From: Streptomyces sp. NBC_01669
GTDB lineage: Bacteria > Actinomycetota > Actinomycetes > Streptomycetales > Streptomycetaceae
NCBI RefSeq assembly: GCF_026339735.1
Contig: NZ_JAPEQG010000001.1
Location: 2,170,001 to 2,234,000 of the forward strand
Length of the DNA: 64,000 nt
Direction: 5' to 3'
Positions 43,932 to 52,930 of this stretch are shown piece by piece. Below the pieces are notes generated by a model. That model was not told where the DNA came from and did not search any database. It saw only the letters and a list, made by a program, of their open reading frames with translations. The stretch's first letter is position 1, and each line of letters starts with the position of its first letter. The position numbers and the translations under genes were made by a program.

Positions 43932-45239
43932 TCAGCGCTGATAGCGCGCCAGGACCCGGTTCCCGTCGTCGACCAGGCGTTTCTTCAGTTCGTCCCGTCC
44001 GATCGCCCCGCTGTAGTACTCCTGGAGTGCGGGCGTGGCGACCTTGTCCTTCCACTCGGGGTAGCCACGCACCGACTGGGCGGGCGCCGGGCGCAGCCCC
44101 CTCGCGAGTGCGGCGCCGGTCGCCCAGCCGTTCTCGGCCGTGTGCAGAGCCGGGTCCGCGAGCGCCGCCGTGCCGGTCGGGAGCATCCAGTCCCCCTGCG
44201 CCAGGCGCACCATGTTCTCCGGGCGCAGCAGGAAGTCGATGAACTCCACGGCCGCCTTCTTGTGCGGGCTGGCCTCGGCGACCGAAAGGGTCTGCGGGCT
44301 CACACCCTGGGCGAGCCCGTCGCTGCCCGCGGGTGCCGGCAGCACGGTCCACTCGAAGCCCTTCGGGGCCTGCTCGACGACCTGCTGACGGTACGAGAAG
44401 CCCAGCGGAACCATCGCGTACCTGCCGCCGAACAGCCCCGGGAGAGTGTCGGAGCCTCCCATGCCGAGCGTGGTGCGGGCAGCGCTGTGGTCGGTGTTGA
44501 CCTGGTCGCGGATGGTGCCGGGCATGACCTCGTCGCCCTCGTCGAGACGGATGGTCACCTTGCCGTCGGCGCCGCGGTGGAAGAGCCGGCCGCCGCTGGA
44601 GACTCCGAGGTTGAGGGTGACGGAGACCGGTTCCCGCAGCGGCCAGGCGACTCCGTACGCCGCCTTCCCTTCCCCCTTGCCTGTCAGTTCCTTGGTGACC
44701 TGCCGGAATTCGTCCCAGCTCCAGGGCTTCTCGGGGCTCGGGATCCGGACCCCGGAGGCCTTGAGGATCTTGGTGTTGGCAATCAGGACCCGGGGTTCCT
44801 GGAGGAACGGCACCCCGTAGACACCGTCGCCGAACGTTGCAGTCTGCCAGCTCTGCTGCGGGATGTCGGCGGCCAGCCGGCTGGGGAGCAGTGTGCGCAG
44901 GTCGGCGAGATAGCCGGCGTACGCGAAGTCGGCGAGGTCGTCGGAGGCGTCATGGATGACATCCGGTGCCTCGTCGCCCTCGAAGGAGGTGAGCAGCTGG
45001 TCGTGCACGCTGTCCCAGCTGCCCTGGACGTACTCGACCTGGATGTCGGGATGGGCCCGGTTCCACTCCTCGACCAGCTGCTTGTTGGCGTCGACGGACT
45101 CCTTCTGCCAGGCCAGCGACTGGAAGCGGAGCTTGATCTTCCCGCTGTTGTCCGTTCCGCCGCCGGCACCGCTGCAGCCGGTGAGGAGCAGAGCGAGTGC
45201 GGTGGCCGCGGCGGCTGCGGTACGCACGAGTGCCCGCAT
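43932..45239 (-). CDS. Sugar ABC transporter substrate-binding lipoprotein
   Basis: 435 aa family 1 extracellular binding protein. The lipobox LLTGC (Cys22) follows a hydrophobic signal. LRFQSLAWQKESVDANKQLVEEWN, then APDVIHDASDDLADFAYAGYL and GVPFLQEPRVLIANTKIL, match the carbohydrate-binding group. The ATG overlaps the stop of the upstream permease gene (TGATG). No cognate ATPase is present; in Streptomyces a shared MsiK-type ATPase commonly serves such systems. Confidence 0.9.
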   Translation of the reverse strand: MRALVRTAAAAATALALLLTGCSGAGGGTDNSGKIKLRFQSLAWQKESVDANKQLVEEWNRAHPDIQVEYVQGSWDSVHDQLLTSFEGDEAPDVIHDASDDLADFAYAGYLADLRTLLPSRLAADIPQQSWQTATFGDGVYGVPFLQEPRVLIANTKILKASGVRIPSPEKPWSWDEFRQVTKELTGKGEGKAAYGVAWPLREPVSVTLNLGVSSGGRLFHRGADGKVTIRLDEGDEVMPGTIRDQVNTDHSAARTTLGMGGSDTLPGLFGGRYAMVPLGFSYRQQVVEQAPKGFEWTVLPAPAGSDGLAQGVSPQTLSVAEASPHKKAAVEFIDFLLRPENMVRLAQGDWMLPTGTAALADPALHTAENGWATGAALARGLRPAPAQSVRGYPEWKDKVATPALQEYYSGAIGRDELKKRLVDDGNRVLARYQR

Positions 45240-46078
45240 CAGCTCTTCACCGCCCCGGCGAGCATGCCCCCGGTGATCCGGCGCTGGATGATCGCGAAGA
45301 GAACCAGGGAGGGCAGGGTGGCGAGAAACGCGGCGGCTGCGAGCGGCCCGAGCTCGGCCGCGCCCTCCGCGCCGAGGAAGTGGGTGAGTACGACCGGCAA
45401 GGTCTGCTTCTCCGGAGTCTTGAGCAGGACGAGCGCGAAGAAGAACTCGTTCCATGCGGTGATGAACGCGAAGAGTGCGGTGGCGACGATGCCGGGGGCC
45501 AGCAGCGGAACGGTGACCGAGACGAGTGTCCGCAGTCTTCCGGCGCCGTCGACCGAGGCGGCCTCCTCGAGTTCGGGGGGTACGGCGCGGACGTACCCGA
45601 CCAGCATCCACAGCGCGAACGGCAGCGCCCAGACGACGTACACCGTGATCAGCCCCCAGAGGGTGTTGATCAGATGCAGATTCTTCAGGATCAGGAAGAG
45701 CGGAATGATCAGCAGGACGAAGGGGAACGCCTGGCTGACGACGACCCAGCCGGTGGCGGCCGCCGTGAGCCCGGTGCGCCGCCGGGCCATTACATAGGCC
45801 ATGGGTGTGGCGACGACGACGGCGATCAGAGCGGCGGAGACCGCGGCGACCAGCGAGTTGGCGGCGGCCTGCAGCAGGGGCTGCTCGTCGAAGGCCTGCC
45901 GGAAGTTGTCCAGGGTCGGATGCTCCGGGATCCAGGTGGGGTGCAGGGAACCCAGTTCGCGCGCCGGCTTGAAGGCGGTGGAGATCAGCCAGAGAAACGG
46001 GAACGCCAGGAAGACGAGGTAGCCCAGGAGCGCGACGTACTGTCCCGCGCGGGCGGATCTGCTGGTCCGGAGACTCAC
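45239..46078 (-). CDS. Carbohydrate ABC transporter permease (MalG-like)
   Basis: 279 aa, six helices starting YVALLGYLVFLAFPFLWLISTAFK. The ATPase-coupling EAA loop is EEAASVDGAGRLRTLVSVTVPLLAPG, and the C-terminal region ends QRRITGGMLAGAVKS, as in the MalG group. The GTG start overlaps the first permease stop by GTGA. Forms the heterodimeric channel with the next gene. Confidence 0.92.
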   Translation of the reverse strand: MSLRTSRSARAGQYVALLGYLVFLAFPFLWLISTAFKPARELGSLHPTWIPEHPTLDNFRQAFDEQPLLQAAANSLVAAVSAALIAVVVATPMAYVMARRRTGLTAAATGWVVVSQAFPFVLLIIPLFLILKNLHLINTLWGLITVYVVWALPFALWMLVGYVRAVPPELEEAASVDGAGRLRTLVSVTVPLLAPGIVATALFAFITAWNEFFFALVLLKTPEKQTLPVVLTHFLGAEGAAELGPLAAAAFLATLPSLVLFAIIQRRITGGMLAGAVKS

Positions 46079-47034
46079 TGGTCCTCGCCTCCCCTGAGCC
46101 GGCCCGCGAGGTGGACGGCGAGGACCACGGAGATCACCGCGACCATCACACAGCCCATCGCCGCGGCGTAGCCGAACTGGCCGTAGCGGAAGGCTTCCTC
46201 GTACGCGAAGAGCATCGGCAGCCGGGTCCGGCCACCGGGACCGCCGTTGGTCAGGACATAGACCAGGGCGAAGGAATTGAAGTTCCAGATGAAACTGAGC
46301 GCGGTGATGGAGAGCGCGACCGGTCTGAGGGCCGGCCAGGTGACGGTACGGAACCGGCGCCAGGCACCCGCGCCGTCCAGGGCGGCCGCCTCGTGGAGTT
46401 CGTGCGGGGTGTTCTGGAGCCCGGCCAGAAGCGCGACGGTGGTCTGCGGCATGCCCGCCCAGACGCCGACGACGATCACGGCGGGCAGCGCGGTGGCGAG
46501 TCCGGTCAGCCAGTCCCGGCCGTCACCGAGCCCGAGATCGCGGATGGTCTCGTTGAGGACGCCCGCGTCCGGGTTGTAGACCAGCCGCCACATGATGCCG
46601 ACGACCACTTCGGGCATGGCCCACGGGATGATCGCGAGGGCCCGCGCCAGCCAGCGCATCCGCAGGTTCTGGTTGAGCAGGAGGGCGAGGCCGAGGGCCA
46701 GGACGAACTGCGGGACGGTGACGCCGACCGCCCAGACGAGGCCGATCCGGAACGAGTCCCAGAAGAGGGCGTCGTGGAGCAGGTCCTGGAAGTTGAGCCC
46801 GCCGACCCACTGGGTGGAACGAGTGCGGCCGGACTGGGCATCGGTGAACGCCAGCGCGATGCCATAGAGCAGCGGGCCGACGCTGAGGATCAGGATCGGG
46901 ATCAGGGCAGGCAGCACAAGGAACCATGTACCGGAGTGCCGGTTGATCCGCGGGGCTGTTCCACCGTGCCTGGACTCCGGACTCCCGGGCGGGCCAAGCC
47001 GCCCGGACTGTACCGTTGCATTCGCTAACGTCAT
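46075..47034 (-). CDS. Carbohydrate ABC transporter permease (MalF-like)
   Basis: 319 aa. An N-terminal cytoplasmic segment precedes the first helix WFLVLPALIPILILSVGPLLYGIALAF. The EAA loop is HEAAALDGAGAWRRFRTVTWPALRP, and NFNSFALVYVLTNGGPGGRT is the conserved MalF stretch. First gene of the three-gene importer operon, with ATG 47034 after GGGGG. The sugar is unknown; no glycoside hydrolase or repressor is adjacent. Confidence 0.92.
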   Translation of the reverse strand: MTLANATVQSGRLGPPGSPESRHGGTAPRINRHSGTWFLVLPALIPILILSVGPLLYGIALAFTDAQSGRTRSTQWVGGLNFQDLLHDALFWDSFRIGLVWAVGVTVPQFVLALGLALLLNQNLRMRWLARALAIIPWAMPEVVVGIMWRLVYNPDAGVLNETIRDLGLGDGRDWLTGLATALPAVIVVGVWAGMPQTTVALLAGLQNTPHELHEAAALDGAGAWRRFRTVTWPALRPVALSITALSFIWNFNSFALVYVLTNGGPGGRTRLPMLFAYEEAFRYGQFGYAAAMGCVMVAVISVVLAVHLAGRLRGGEDQ

Positions 47035-47160
47035 GAATTCGACCCCCTTGCGTCATTGGATCGGTTTCACCCGGATCTGGCCGCTCAGGTGGCCCCCGCC
47101 ATGGTGCTGACGGGTCGTCGGTTCGTCAAGGTCGCCTGCACAGATGCGAAAATTGGATCC

Positions 47161-48027
47161 ATGAACGAAATGCGTGCGCGCGAGGTGCTGACCGCTGCCG
47201 GACTGTCCGACGGCGCGGAGCTGCTCGCGCTGGGTGAGAACGCGGTGTTCGCCGTCGGAGGCCTGGTGGTCAAGGTCGGCCGGAACGCCGTGCAGAACCC
47301 GGAACTGCTGGCCCGGGCCGAGCGCGAGGTGGCCGTCGCGGAGTGGCTGGCCGGATCGTCGGTCCCCGCGGTGCGGGCGGCCGAGCCGAAGGCGCGGCTG
47401 GTCGAGGGGCACCCGGTGACGGTCTGGCACCGGCTCCCCGACGCGGTACGTGCTGCCCAGCCGCGGGATCTGGCGCAGCTGCTCACCCTGGTCCACGCAC
47501 TGCCCGCCCCGGAGGGCTTCACGCTGCCGCGGCGTGAGCTGCTCGGCGGGGTGGAGCGGTGGCTGCGGCTCGCGGGCGACGCGATCGATCCGGCCGACGC
47601 ACAGTATCTGCGGGAACGGCGGGACGGATTCGCGACGGCGGCTGCGGCACTGGTACCGCATCTGGTGCCGGGGCCGATCCACGGAGACGCGCTGCCACGC
47701 AATGTCCATGTCGGCCCGGACGGACCGGTGCTGGTGGACCTGGAGACGTTCTCCACGGATCTGCGCGAGCACGATCTGGTGGTGCTGGCGCTGTCCCGGG
47801 ACCGGTACGGGCTGACGGCGGAGGCGTACGACGGATTCACGGACGCCTACGGGTGGGACGTCCGCGAGTGGGACGGGTGTGCGGTGCTGCGGGGGGCCCG
47901 CGAAACGGCGAGTTGCGCGTGGGTCGCACAGCATGCGCCGGGGAATCCGGCGGCGCTGGCGGAGTTCCGACGCAGGGTCGCGTCCTTGCGCGACGAAGCC
48001 CCCGAGGTGCGGTGGTATCCGTTCTAG
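47161..48027 (+). CDS. Phosphotransferase family protein (APH fold)
   Basis: 288 aa small-molecule kinase. The catalytic loop is PIHGDALPRNVHV (Asp and Asn of HGDxxxxN), and LVDLETFSTDLREHDLV provides the magnesium-binding Asp. VVKVGRNAVQNPELLARAEREVAVAEWL supplies the ATP-anchoring Lys and Glu. It could modify an aminoglycoside, homoserine-like or another hydroxyl substrate; the sequence alone does not decide. It is divergent from the sugar transporter operon. The 205 bp after it (48028-48232) hold no supported gene. Confidence 0.85.
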   Translation: MNEMRAREVLTAAGLSDGAELLALGENAVFAVGGLVVKVGRNAVQNPELLARAEREVAVAEWLAGSSVPAVRAAEPKARLVEGHPVTVWHRLPDAVRAAQPRDLAQLLTLVHALPAPEGFTLPRRELLGGVERWLRLAGDAIDPADAQYLRERRDGFATAAAALVPHLVPGPIHGDALPRNVHVGPDGPVLVDLETFSTDLREHDLVVLALSRDRYGLTAEAYDGFTDAYGWDVREWDGCAVLRGARETASCAWVAQHAPGNPAALAEFRRRVASLRDEAPEVRWYPF

Positions 48028-48232
48028 TGCCCCTCCCGGCAGGCATTGCCCCGTCGCACCGCCCAGCACGCCCGCTCGCGCCTGGCGGTGAGGAGTCTGC
48101 TGTCGGTAATGGCCGAAATGGTCGGTCAGCAGAATCTCGTTGGGGTCCTCAAGGCCGACAGTGATGTGTTCCTGAACGGGGGCTTGATCGGTGCGGGCGC
48201 GCTCGCCCTGCCCCGGGCACCGGGGCATGCGT

Positions 48233-48961
48233 TCAGGTGGTGACCTGGGCCGGTTCGCGTACGGGCCAGTGGGGGTCGATCACCGCGTCCGCGGTGCCCT
48301 TGCGGCGCAGGAAGGACTGGAAGTCGGCTGCCCAGTCCGCGTACCACGTGATCTGACGCTCGTGGAGTTCGCCCGCCGTCAGCGCGGCGACCGAGCCGTG
48401 GCGTGCGGCTATCGCGTACGCCACCCGTACCGCCGCCAGCGCGTCCGCGCCCGCGTCATGCGCACCGCCGTGCACCACCCCGTATTCGACGCAGACCGCC
48501 TCCAGCGTCCGCTTGCCCTTGCGGTAGCGGTCGACCGCCCGGTCGATCGTGTACGGGTCGACGACCGGACCGATCCCGGCACCGCCGAGCCGGTCGCTCA
48601 GGGACGGCAGCCCGTGCCGGCGCAACTCCGCCGTCAGCAGCGTCAGATCGAAGGCGGCGTTGTATGCGACGACCGGCACCCCCTGGCGCCAGTAGCCCGT
48701 GAGCGTCTCGGCGATCTCGTCCGCCACCTCGCGCGCCGGCCGGCCCTCCGCCGCTGCCCGCTCGCTGCTGATGCCATGGATCGCCGAGGCCTGTGCGGGA
48801 ATCCGGATCCCCGGATCCGCCAGCCAGGTGCGCTGCCGCACCGGCTCCCCGTCCCTGCCTCCGACGCCGACGACCGCGGCCGTCACGATCCGGGCCTCCA
48901 GCGGCTCCGTGCCCGTCGTCTCCAGGTCGAAGCCGACCAGCGCCTCCCGGTGCCAGCTCAT
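48233..48961 (-). CDS. DnaQ-like 3'-5' exonuclease
   Basis: 242 aa DEDD-family exonuclease. Motif I is GFDLETTGTEP, motif II is VVAYNAAFDLTLL, and motif III is HDAGADALAAVRVA (His-Asp), that is, the DEDDh arrangement of DNA polymerase III epsilon. The C-terminal 40 residues are a small helical tail. ATG 48961 follows AAGGAGG. Likely a proofreading or repair nuclease working independently of the replicase. Confidence 0.9.
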   Translation of the reverse strand: MSWHREALVGFDLETTGTEPLEARIVTAAVVGVGGRDGEPVRQRTWLADPGIRIPAQASAIHGISSERAAAEGRPAREVADEIAETLTGYWRQGVPVVAYNAAFDLTLLTAELRRHGLPSLSDRLGGAGIGPVVDPYTIDRAVDRYRKGKRTLEAVCVEYGVVHGGAHDAGADALAAVRVAYAIAARHGSVAALTAGELHERQITWYADWAADFQSFLRRKGTADAVIDPHWPVREPAQVTT

Positions 48962-49066
48962 CCCGTACCTCCTTCGTGGTGCTCTCCCCCAGGTGATGAC
49001 CACCCTGCCATGCACCACTGACAACGCGTACGACAGGTGACGCGTACGGCAGGTGGAGCGAGGGGC

Positions 49067-50299
49067 TCAGGAGACGGGCCGGGAGTCCGTCCACACGGAC
49101 TCGAACTCCTCGCGGTACGTCTCGAAGAGCCCGTGCTCGTTGTCCTGACCCGCCCGGACCACCGCCCGGCCCCCGCCTCGCAGCACCAGCACAGGCGCCT
49201 CCATGCCGCGTGCGCGCCGCAGATAGGGCTGAACGACGCCCACCGCGTCCGCCCCGTCGCCGTCCACCAGATAGGCCGTGAAGCGCGGTGTCTCGTCGAA
49301 GACGTGGATCTCGAACGCGCCCGGATCACGGAGTTTGGAACGGACCCGGCGCATGTGGAGGATGTTCATCTCCACCGACCGGCTCAGCTCGCCCTTCTTG
49401 AGCCCGAGTTCCCGCTCACGCCGCTTGACCGCGCTGCTCGCCGGGTTGATGAACAGCAGCCGGATCCGGCAGCCCGATTCGGCGAGCCGGACCAGCCGGC
49501 GGCCGGAGAAGTTCTGCACCAGCAGATTGAGGCCTATGCCGATCGCGTCGAGGCGGCGCGAACCGCCGAAAAGGTCCTCGGCGGGCAGCTGGCGCTGCAG
49601 CCGGACCCGGTCGGAGTGGACGGAGACCACATCCGCGTACCGGTCGCCGACCAGTTCCTCGACGGCGTCGACCGGCAGCCGGTCCGCGGACGGCACCGCG
49701 GCGCCGCTGCCCAGGATCTCCAGGAGACGCGCCGAGGCGCGCTCGGCCTGGGCGAGGACCGCCTCGTTCAGCGCACGGTTGCGGGAGACGACATTGCGGG
49801 CGACCTCCAGTTCGTCGAGTGCCAGCTCGACATCGCGCCGGTCGTCGAAGTACGGCTCGAAACAGGGCCAGTGCTGGACCATCAGCTCCCGCAGCTGAGG
49901 GAGCGTGAGGAAACTGAGCACGTTGTCGTCGGCCGGGTCGAGCAGATAGCCCTTGCGGCGGGAGACCTCGCGCACGGCGACGGCGCGCTGCACCCATTCC
50001 TGTCCGGCGGGCCCCGCGGCGGCCACCACCCAGTCCTCGCCGTGCACCGGCTCGTAGATCGGCCGCAGTACCGCGGCGACCACGGACCGCAGCCGCTGTT
50101 CCACCAGATTCAGCCAAATATAGGCGCGTCCGGCCCGCTGGGCCCGGGTCCGGACCTCGCTCCAGGCGTCCGCGCCCCAGCCCAGTTCGGCGCCGATCTC
50201 CATGGGCTGCGCAAGCGATACCGCCCCGGGCGGGGCGTCGACGGATTCCCCCTCGTGACCTGGGTCACCTGGGGGCAGCTCGAACCCTCCCGAGCTCAC
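49067..50299 (-). CDS. SAV2148-family HEPN-domain protein
   Basis: 410 aa protein conserved in Streptomyces and related genera. The N-terminal half is helical (RAQRAGRAYIWLNLVEQRLRSVVAAVLRPIYE), matching the HEPN-like assignment of this family. The C-terminal half (CRIRLLFINPASSAVKRRERELG ... FDETPRFTAYLVDGDGADAVGVVQPYLRRARG) resembles the PLD-like DUF5919 fold without HKD motifs. An obvious RxxxxH catalytic motif of RNase HEPNs is not visible. GTG 50299 with GGAAGG upstream is preferred over TTG 50335. Role unknown. Confidence 0.8.
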   Translation of the reverse strand: MSSGGFELPPGDPGHEGESVDAPPGAVSLAQPMEIGAELGWGADAWSEVRTRAQRAGRAYIWLNLVEQRLRSVVAAVLRPIYEPVHGEDWVVAAAGPAGQEWVQRAVAVREVSRRKGYLLDPADDNVLSFLTLPQLRELMVQHWPCFEPYFDDRRDVELALDELEVARNVVSRNRALNEAVLAQAERASARLLEILGSGAAVPSADRLPVDAVEELVGDRYADVVSVHSDRVRLQRQLPAEDLFGGSRRLDAIGIGLNLLVQNFSGRRLVRLAESGCRIRLLFINPASSAVKRRERELGLKKGELSRSVEMNILHMRRVRSKLRDPGAFEIHVFDETPRFTAYLVDGDGADAVGVVQPYLRRARGMEAPVLVLRGGGRAVVRAGQDNEHGLFETYREEFESVWTDSRPVS

Positions 50300-50679
50300 C
50301 CGCGCACCGCCTTCCGCTCCCCCACCAACGATCAAGGAAGGGTACTCCGGGAGCGGGAGCCGGTGCAGCAGGATGGACAGGCTCCTTTCTCAACTCCCCC
50401 AGGTGTCAAGCACGTTCCCTGCGGCAAGATCTGCCGTAGTGAGCTGATTCATAGCGATTGAGGACCCCGTCAGGGGCCGCATTCCGGACGTGTGACCCGG
50501 ACAGGTTCGCGGATTCCGGTTCCGGGCGACACGGAGAGGCCCGATGTTGACCGGTCAGGCGGACGTGGCCGACCGGACCGTGCGACGTCCTAGGTGCGGG
50601 GCACTCTTTCGGGGAAGATCTGGCCGGGTCGGTCCCAAGTGCCCCCAGCACCCGGATCAGAAGTGGAAGAGTCATATCT
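50300..50679. other. Divergent promoter region, HEPN gene / glgX
   Basis: 380 bp with no supported gene. A short inverted repeat CGGCA-N5-TGCCG lies near 50425, and a CCCC-GTCA-GGGG hairpin lies near 50466. Promoters for both flanking genes must lie here, but no clear -35/-10 pair was identified. Confidence 0.45.
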
Positions 50680-52833
50680 ATGCAGGTCTGGCCGGGACAG
50701 GCGTATCCCCTCGGCGCCACGTACGACGGCGTCGGCACCAACTTCGCGGTCTTCTCCGAGGCCGCCAACCGAATCGAGTTGTGCCTGCTGCACGACGACG
50801 GTTCCGAGACGGCGGTGGAGCTGAGGGAGACCGATGCCTTCGTCCGCCATGCCTATCTGCCCGGGGTGATGCCCGGTCAGCGGTACGGATTCCGGGTGCA
50901 CGGGCCGTACGAGCCGCAGCGCGGAGCCCGCTGCAACTCGGCGAAATTGCTCCTCGACCCGTACGCGCGGGCGGTCTCCGGGCAGATCCGGTGGGGCGAG
51001 GCGGTGTACGGCTATCCGTTCGGCCGGCCCGACGCGCGCAATGATCTGGACTCGGCGCCGCACACCATGAGCTCGGTGGTGGTCAACCCGTACTTCGACT
51101 GGGGCGACGACCGGCGCCCCCGTACGGACTACCACCGCACGGTGATCTACGAGGCCCATGTGAAGGGGCTGACGATGCTCCATCCGGGGCTGCCGAAGGA
51201 ACTGCGTGGTACGTACGCGGCGCTGGCGCATCCGGAGGTCATCGCGCATCTGACGGAGCTCGGGGTCACGGCGATCGAGCTGATGCCGGTGCACCAGTTC
51301 GTCCAGGACCACCGGCTGGTGGACGCGGGGCTCGCCAACTACTGGGGCTACAACACCATCGGTTTCTTCGCCCCGCACAACGCGTACGCCTCCCGCGGCG
51401 ACCGCGGGGAGCAGGTGAGCGAGTTCAAGCAGGCCGTACGGGCCCTGCACCAGGCGGGCGTCGAGGTCATCCTCGACGTGGTCTACAACCACACCGCGGA
51501 AGGCAACCACCTGGGACCGACACTCTCGTTCCGCGGGCTCGACAACGCCTCGTACTACCGCCTCGCGGATGATCAGCAGTACTACATGGACACCACGGGG
51601 ACCGGGAACTCGCTGCTGATGAGGTCCCCGCACGTGCTGCAGCTGATCATGGACTCACTGCGGTACTGGGTGACCGAGATGCATGTGGACGGCTTCCGCT
51701 TCGATCTCGCGGCCACCCTGGCCCGGCAGTTCCACGAGGTGGACCGGCTGTCGTCCTTCTTCGACCTGGTGCAGCAGGACCCGGTGGTCAGCCAGGTGAA
51801 ACTGATCGCCGAGCCGTGGGACGTGGGCGAGGGCGGCTATCAGGTGGGCAACTTCCCGCCCCTGTGGACCGAGTGGAACGGCAAGTACCGGGACACGGTC
51901 CGGGACCTGTGGCGGGGCGAACCGCGGACCCTCGCCGAGTTCGCGGGGCGCCTGACAGGATCCTCGGACCTGTACCAGGACGACGGCCGGCGTCCGCTCG
52001 CCTCGATCAACTTCGCCACCTGCCACGACGGCTTCACGCTGCACGACCTGGTCTCGTACAACGACAAGCACAACGACGCGAACGGCGAGGACAACCAGGA
52101 CGGCGAGAGCCACAACCGGTCGTGGAACTGCGGCGCGGAGGGCGAGACGGACCAGCCGGAGGTGCTGGAGCTGCGCGAGCGGCAGATGCGGAACTTCGTC
52201 GCCACGCTGATGCTGTCCCAGGGGGTGCCGATGCTGAGTCACGGCGACGAGTTCGCGCGGACGCAGCGGGGCAACAACAACGCGTACTGCCAGGACAGCG
52301 AGCTGTCGTGGGTGCACTGGCCGGAGCCTCGCAAAGCCGGTACGGAGGACGACGAGGGGGACGACCGGGAGTCCCGCAGCAGCCTGCTGGAATTCACCCG
52401 GGCGATGGTCTGGCTCCGCCGCGACCACCCGGTCTTCCGGCGCCGCCGGTTCTTCCACGGACGGCCGGTGGAGGGCACGCACGACGAGCTGACGGACATC
52501 GCCTGGTTCACGCCCGAGGGCAGCGAGATGACACAGCGGGACTGGCAGGCGGCGCACGCCAAGGCACTGACGGTCTTCCTGAACGGGCACGCCATCTCGG
52601 AGCCGGGCCCGCGGGGCGAGCGGATCTCCGACGACTCGTTCCTGCTGATGTTCAATGCGAGCGCCGACACGCTGGAATTCGCCGTTCCGGTGAACCATGG
52701 CCGGCAGTGGTCGGTGGTGGTCGACACGGCCCGCCCGGAGGGGGTGCAACCGGGAGCGGGTCCGAAGGTGTCCGCCGGCGACCGTGTGAAGCTGGTGGGG
52801 CGGAGCATGGCGGTGCTGCAGCGGCCGGCGTAG
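50680..52833 (+). CDS. glgX: Glycogen debranching enzyme
   Basis: 717 aa GH13 isoamylase-type enzyme that removes alpha-1,6 branches from phosphorylase-limit glycogen. CBM48 N-terminal domain GQAYPLGATYDGVGTNFAVFSEAA. Barrel motifs are DVVYNHTAEG (region I), GFRFDLAATLAR with the nucleophile Asp (II), and IAEPWDVG with the acid Glu (III). Released oligosaccharides feed treY, which follows in the same direction 97 bp later. Confidence 0.95.
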   Translation: MQVWPGQAYPLGATYDGVGTNFAVFSEAANRIELCLLHDDGSETAVELRETDAFVRHAYLPGVMPGQRYGFRVHGPYEPQRGARCNSAKLLLDPYARAVSGQIRWGEAVYGYPFGRPDARNDLDSAPHTMSSVVVNPYFDWGDDRRPRTDYHRTVIYEAHVKGLTMLHPGLPKELRGTYAALAHPEVIAHLTELGVTAIELMPVHQFVQDHRLVDAGLANYWGYNTIGFFAPHNAYASRGDRGEQVSEFKQAVRALHQAGVEVILDVVYNHTAEGNHLGPTLSFRGLDNASYYRLADDQQYYMDTTGTGNSLLMRSPHVLQLIMDSLRYWVTEMHVDGFRFDLAATLARQFHEVDRLSSFFDLVQQDPVVSQVKLIAEPWDVGEGGYQVGNFPPLWTEWNGKYRDTVRDLWRGEPRTLAEFAGRLTGSSDLYQDDGRRPLASINFATCHDGFTLHDLVSYNDKHNDANGEDNQDGESHNRSWNCGAEGETDQPEVLELRERQMRNFVATLMLSQGVPMLSHGDEFARTQRGNNNAYCQDSELSWVHWPEPRKAGTEDDEGDDRESRSSLLEFTRAMVWLRRDHPVFRRRRFFHGRPVEGTHDELTDIAWFTPEGSEMTQRDWQAAHAKALTVFLNGHAISEPGPRGERISDDSFLLMFNASADTLEFAVPVNHGRQWSVVVDTARPEGVQPGAGPKVSAGDRVKLVGRSMAVLQRPA

Positions 52834-52930
52834 TCGTCGGGGCAGCACGCCCAGGGAGGCGACCCCTCGTCCGGATGGATCGGCCGGATGCCGTGTCACA
52901 GTCGGCTCCAGGCGGGGTACGTACGTTCGC

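Noticed and set aside
42687..47034. Antibiotic biosynthetic cluster around the glycosyltransferase
   Set aside because: No polyketide, peptide synthetase or deoxysugar genes; the glycosyltransferase looks like a stand-alone resistance gene beside a sugar transporter.
49067..50299. HEPN toxin of a toxin-antitoxin pair
   Set aside because: No adjacent MNT or other small antitoxin gene, and no RxxxxH motif; the neighbours are an exonuclease and glgX.
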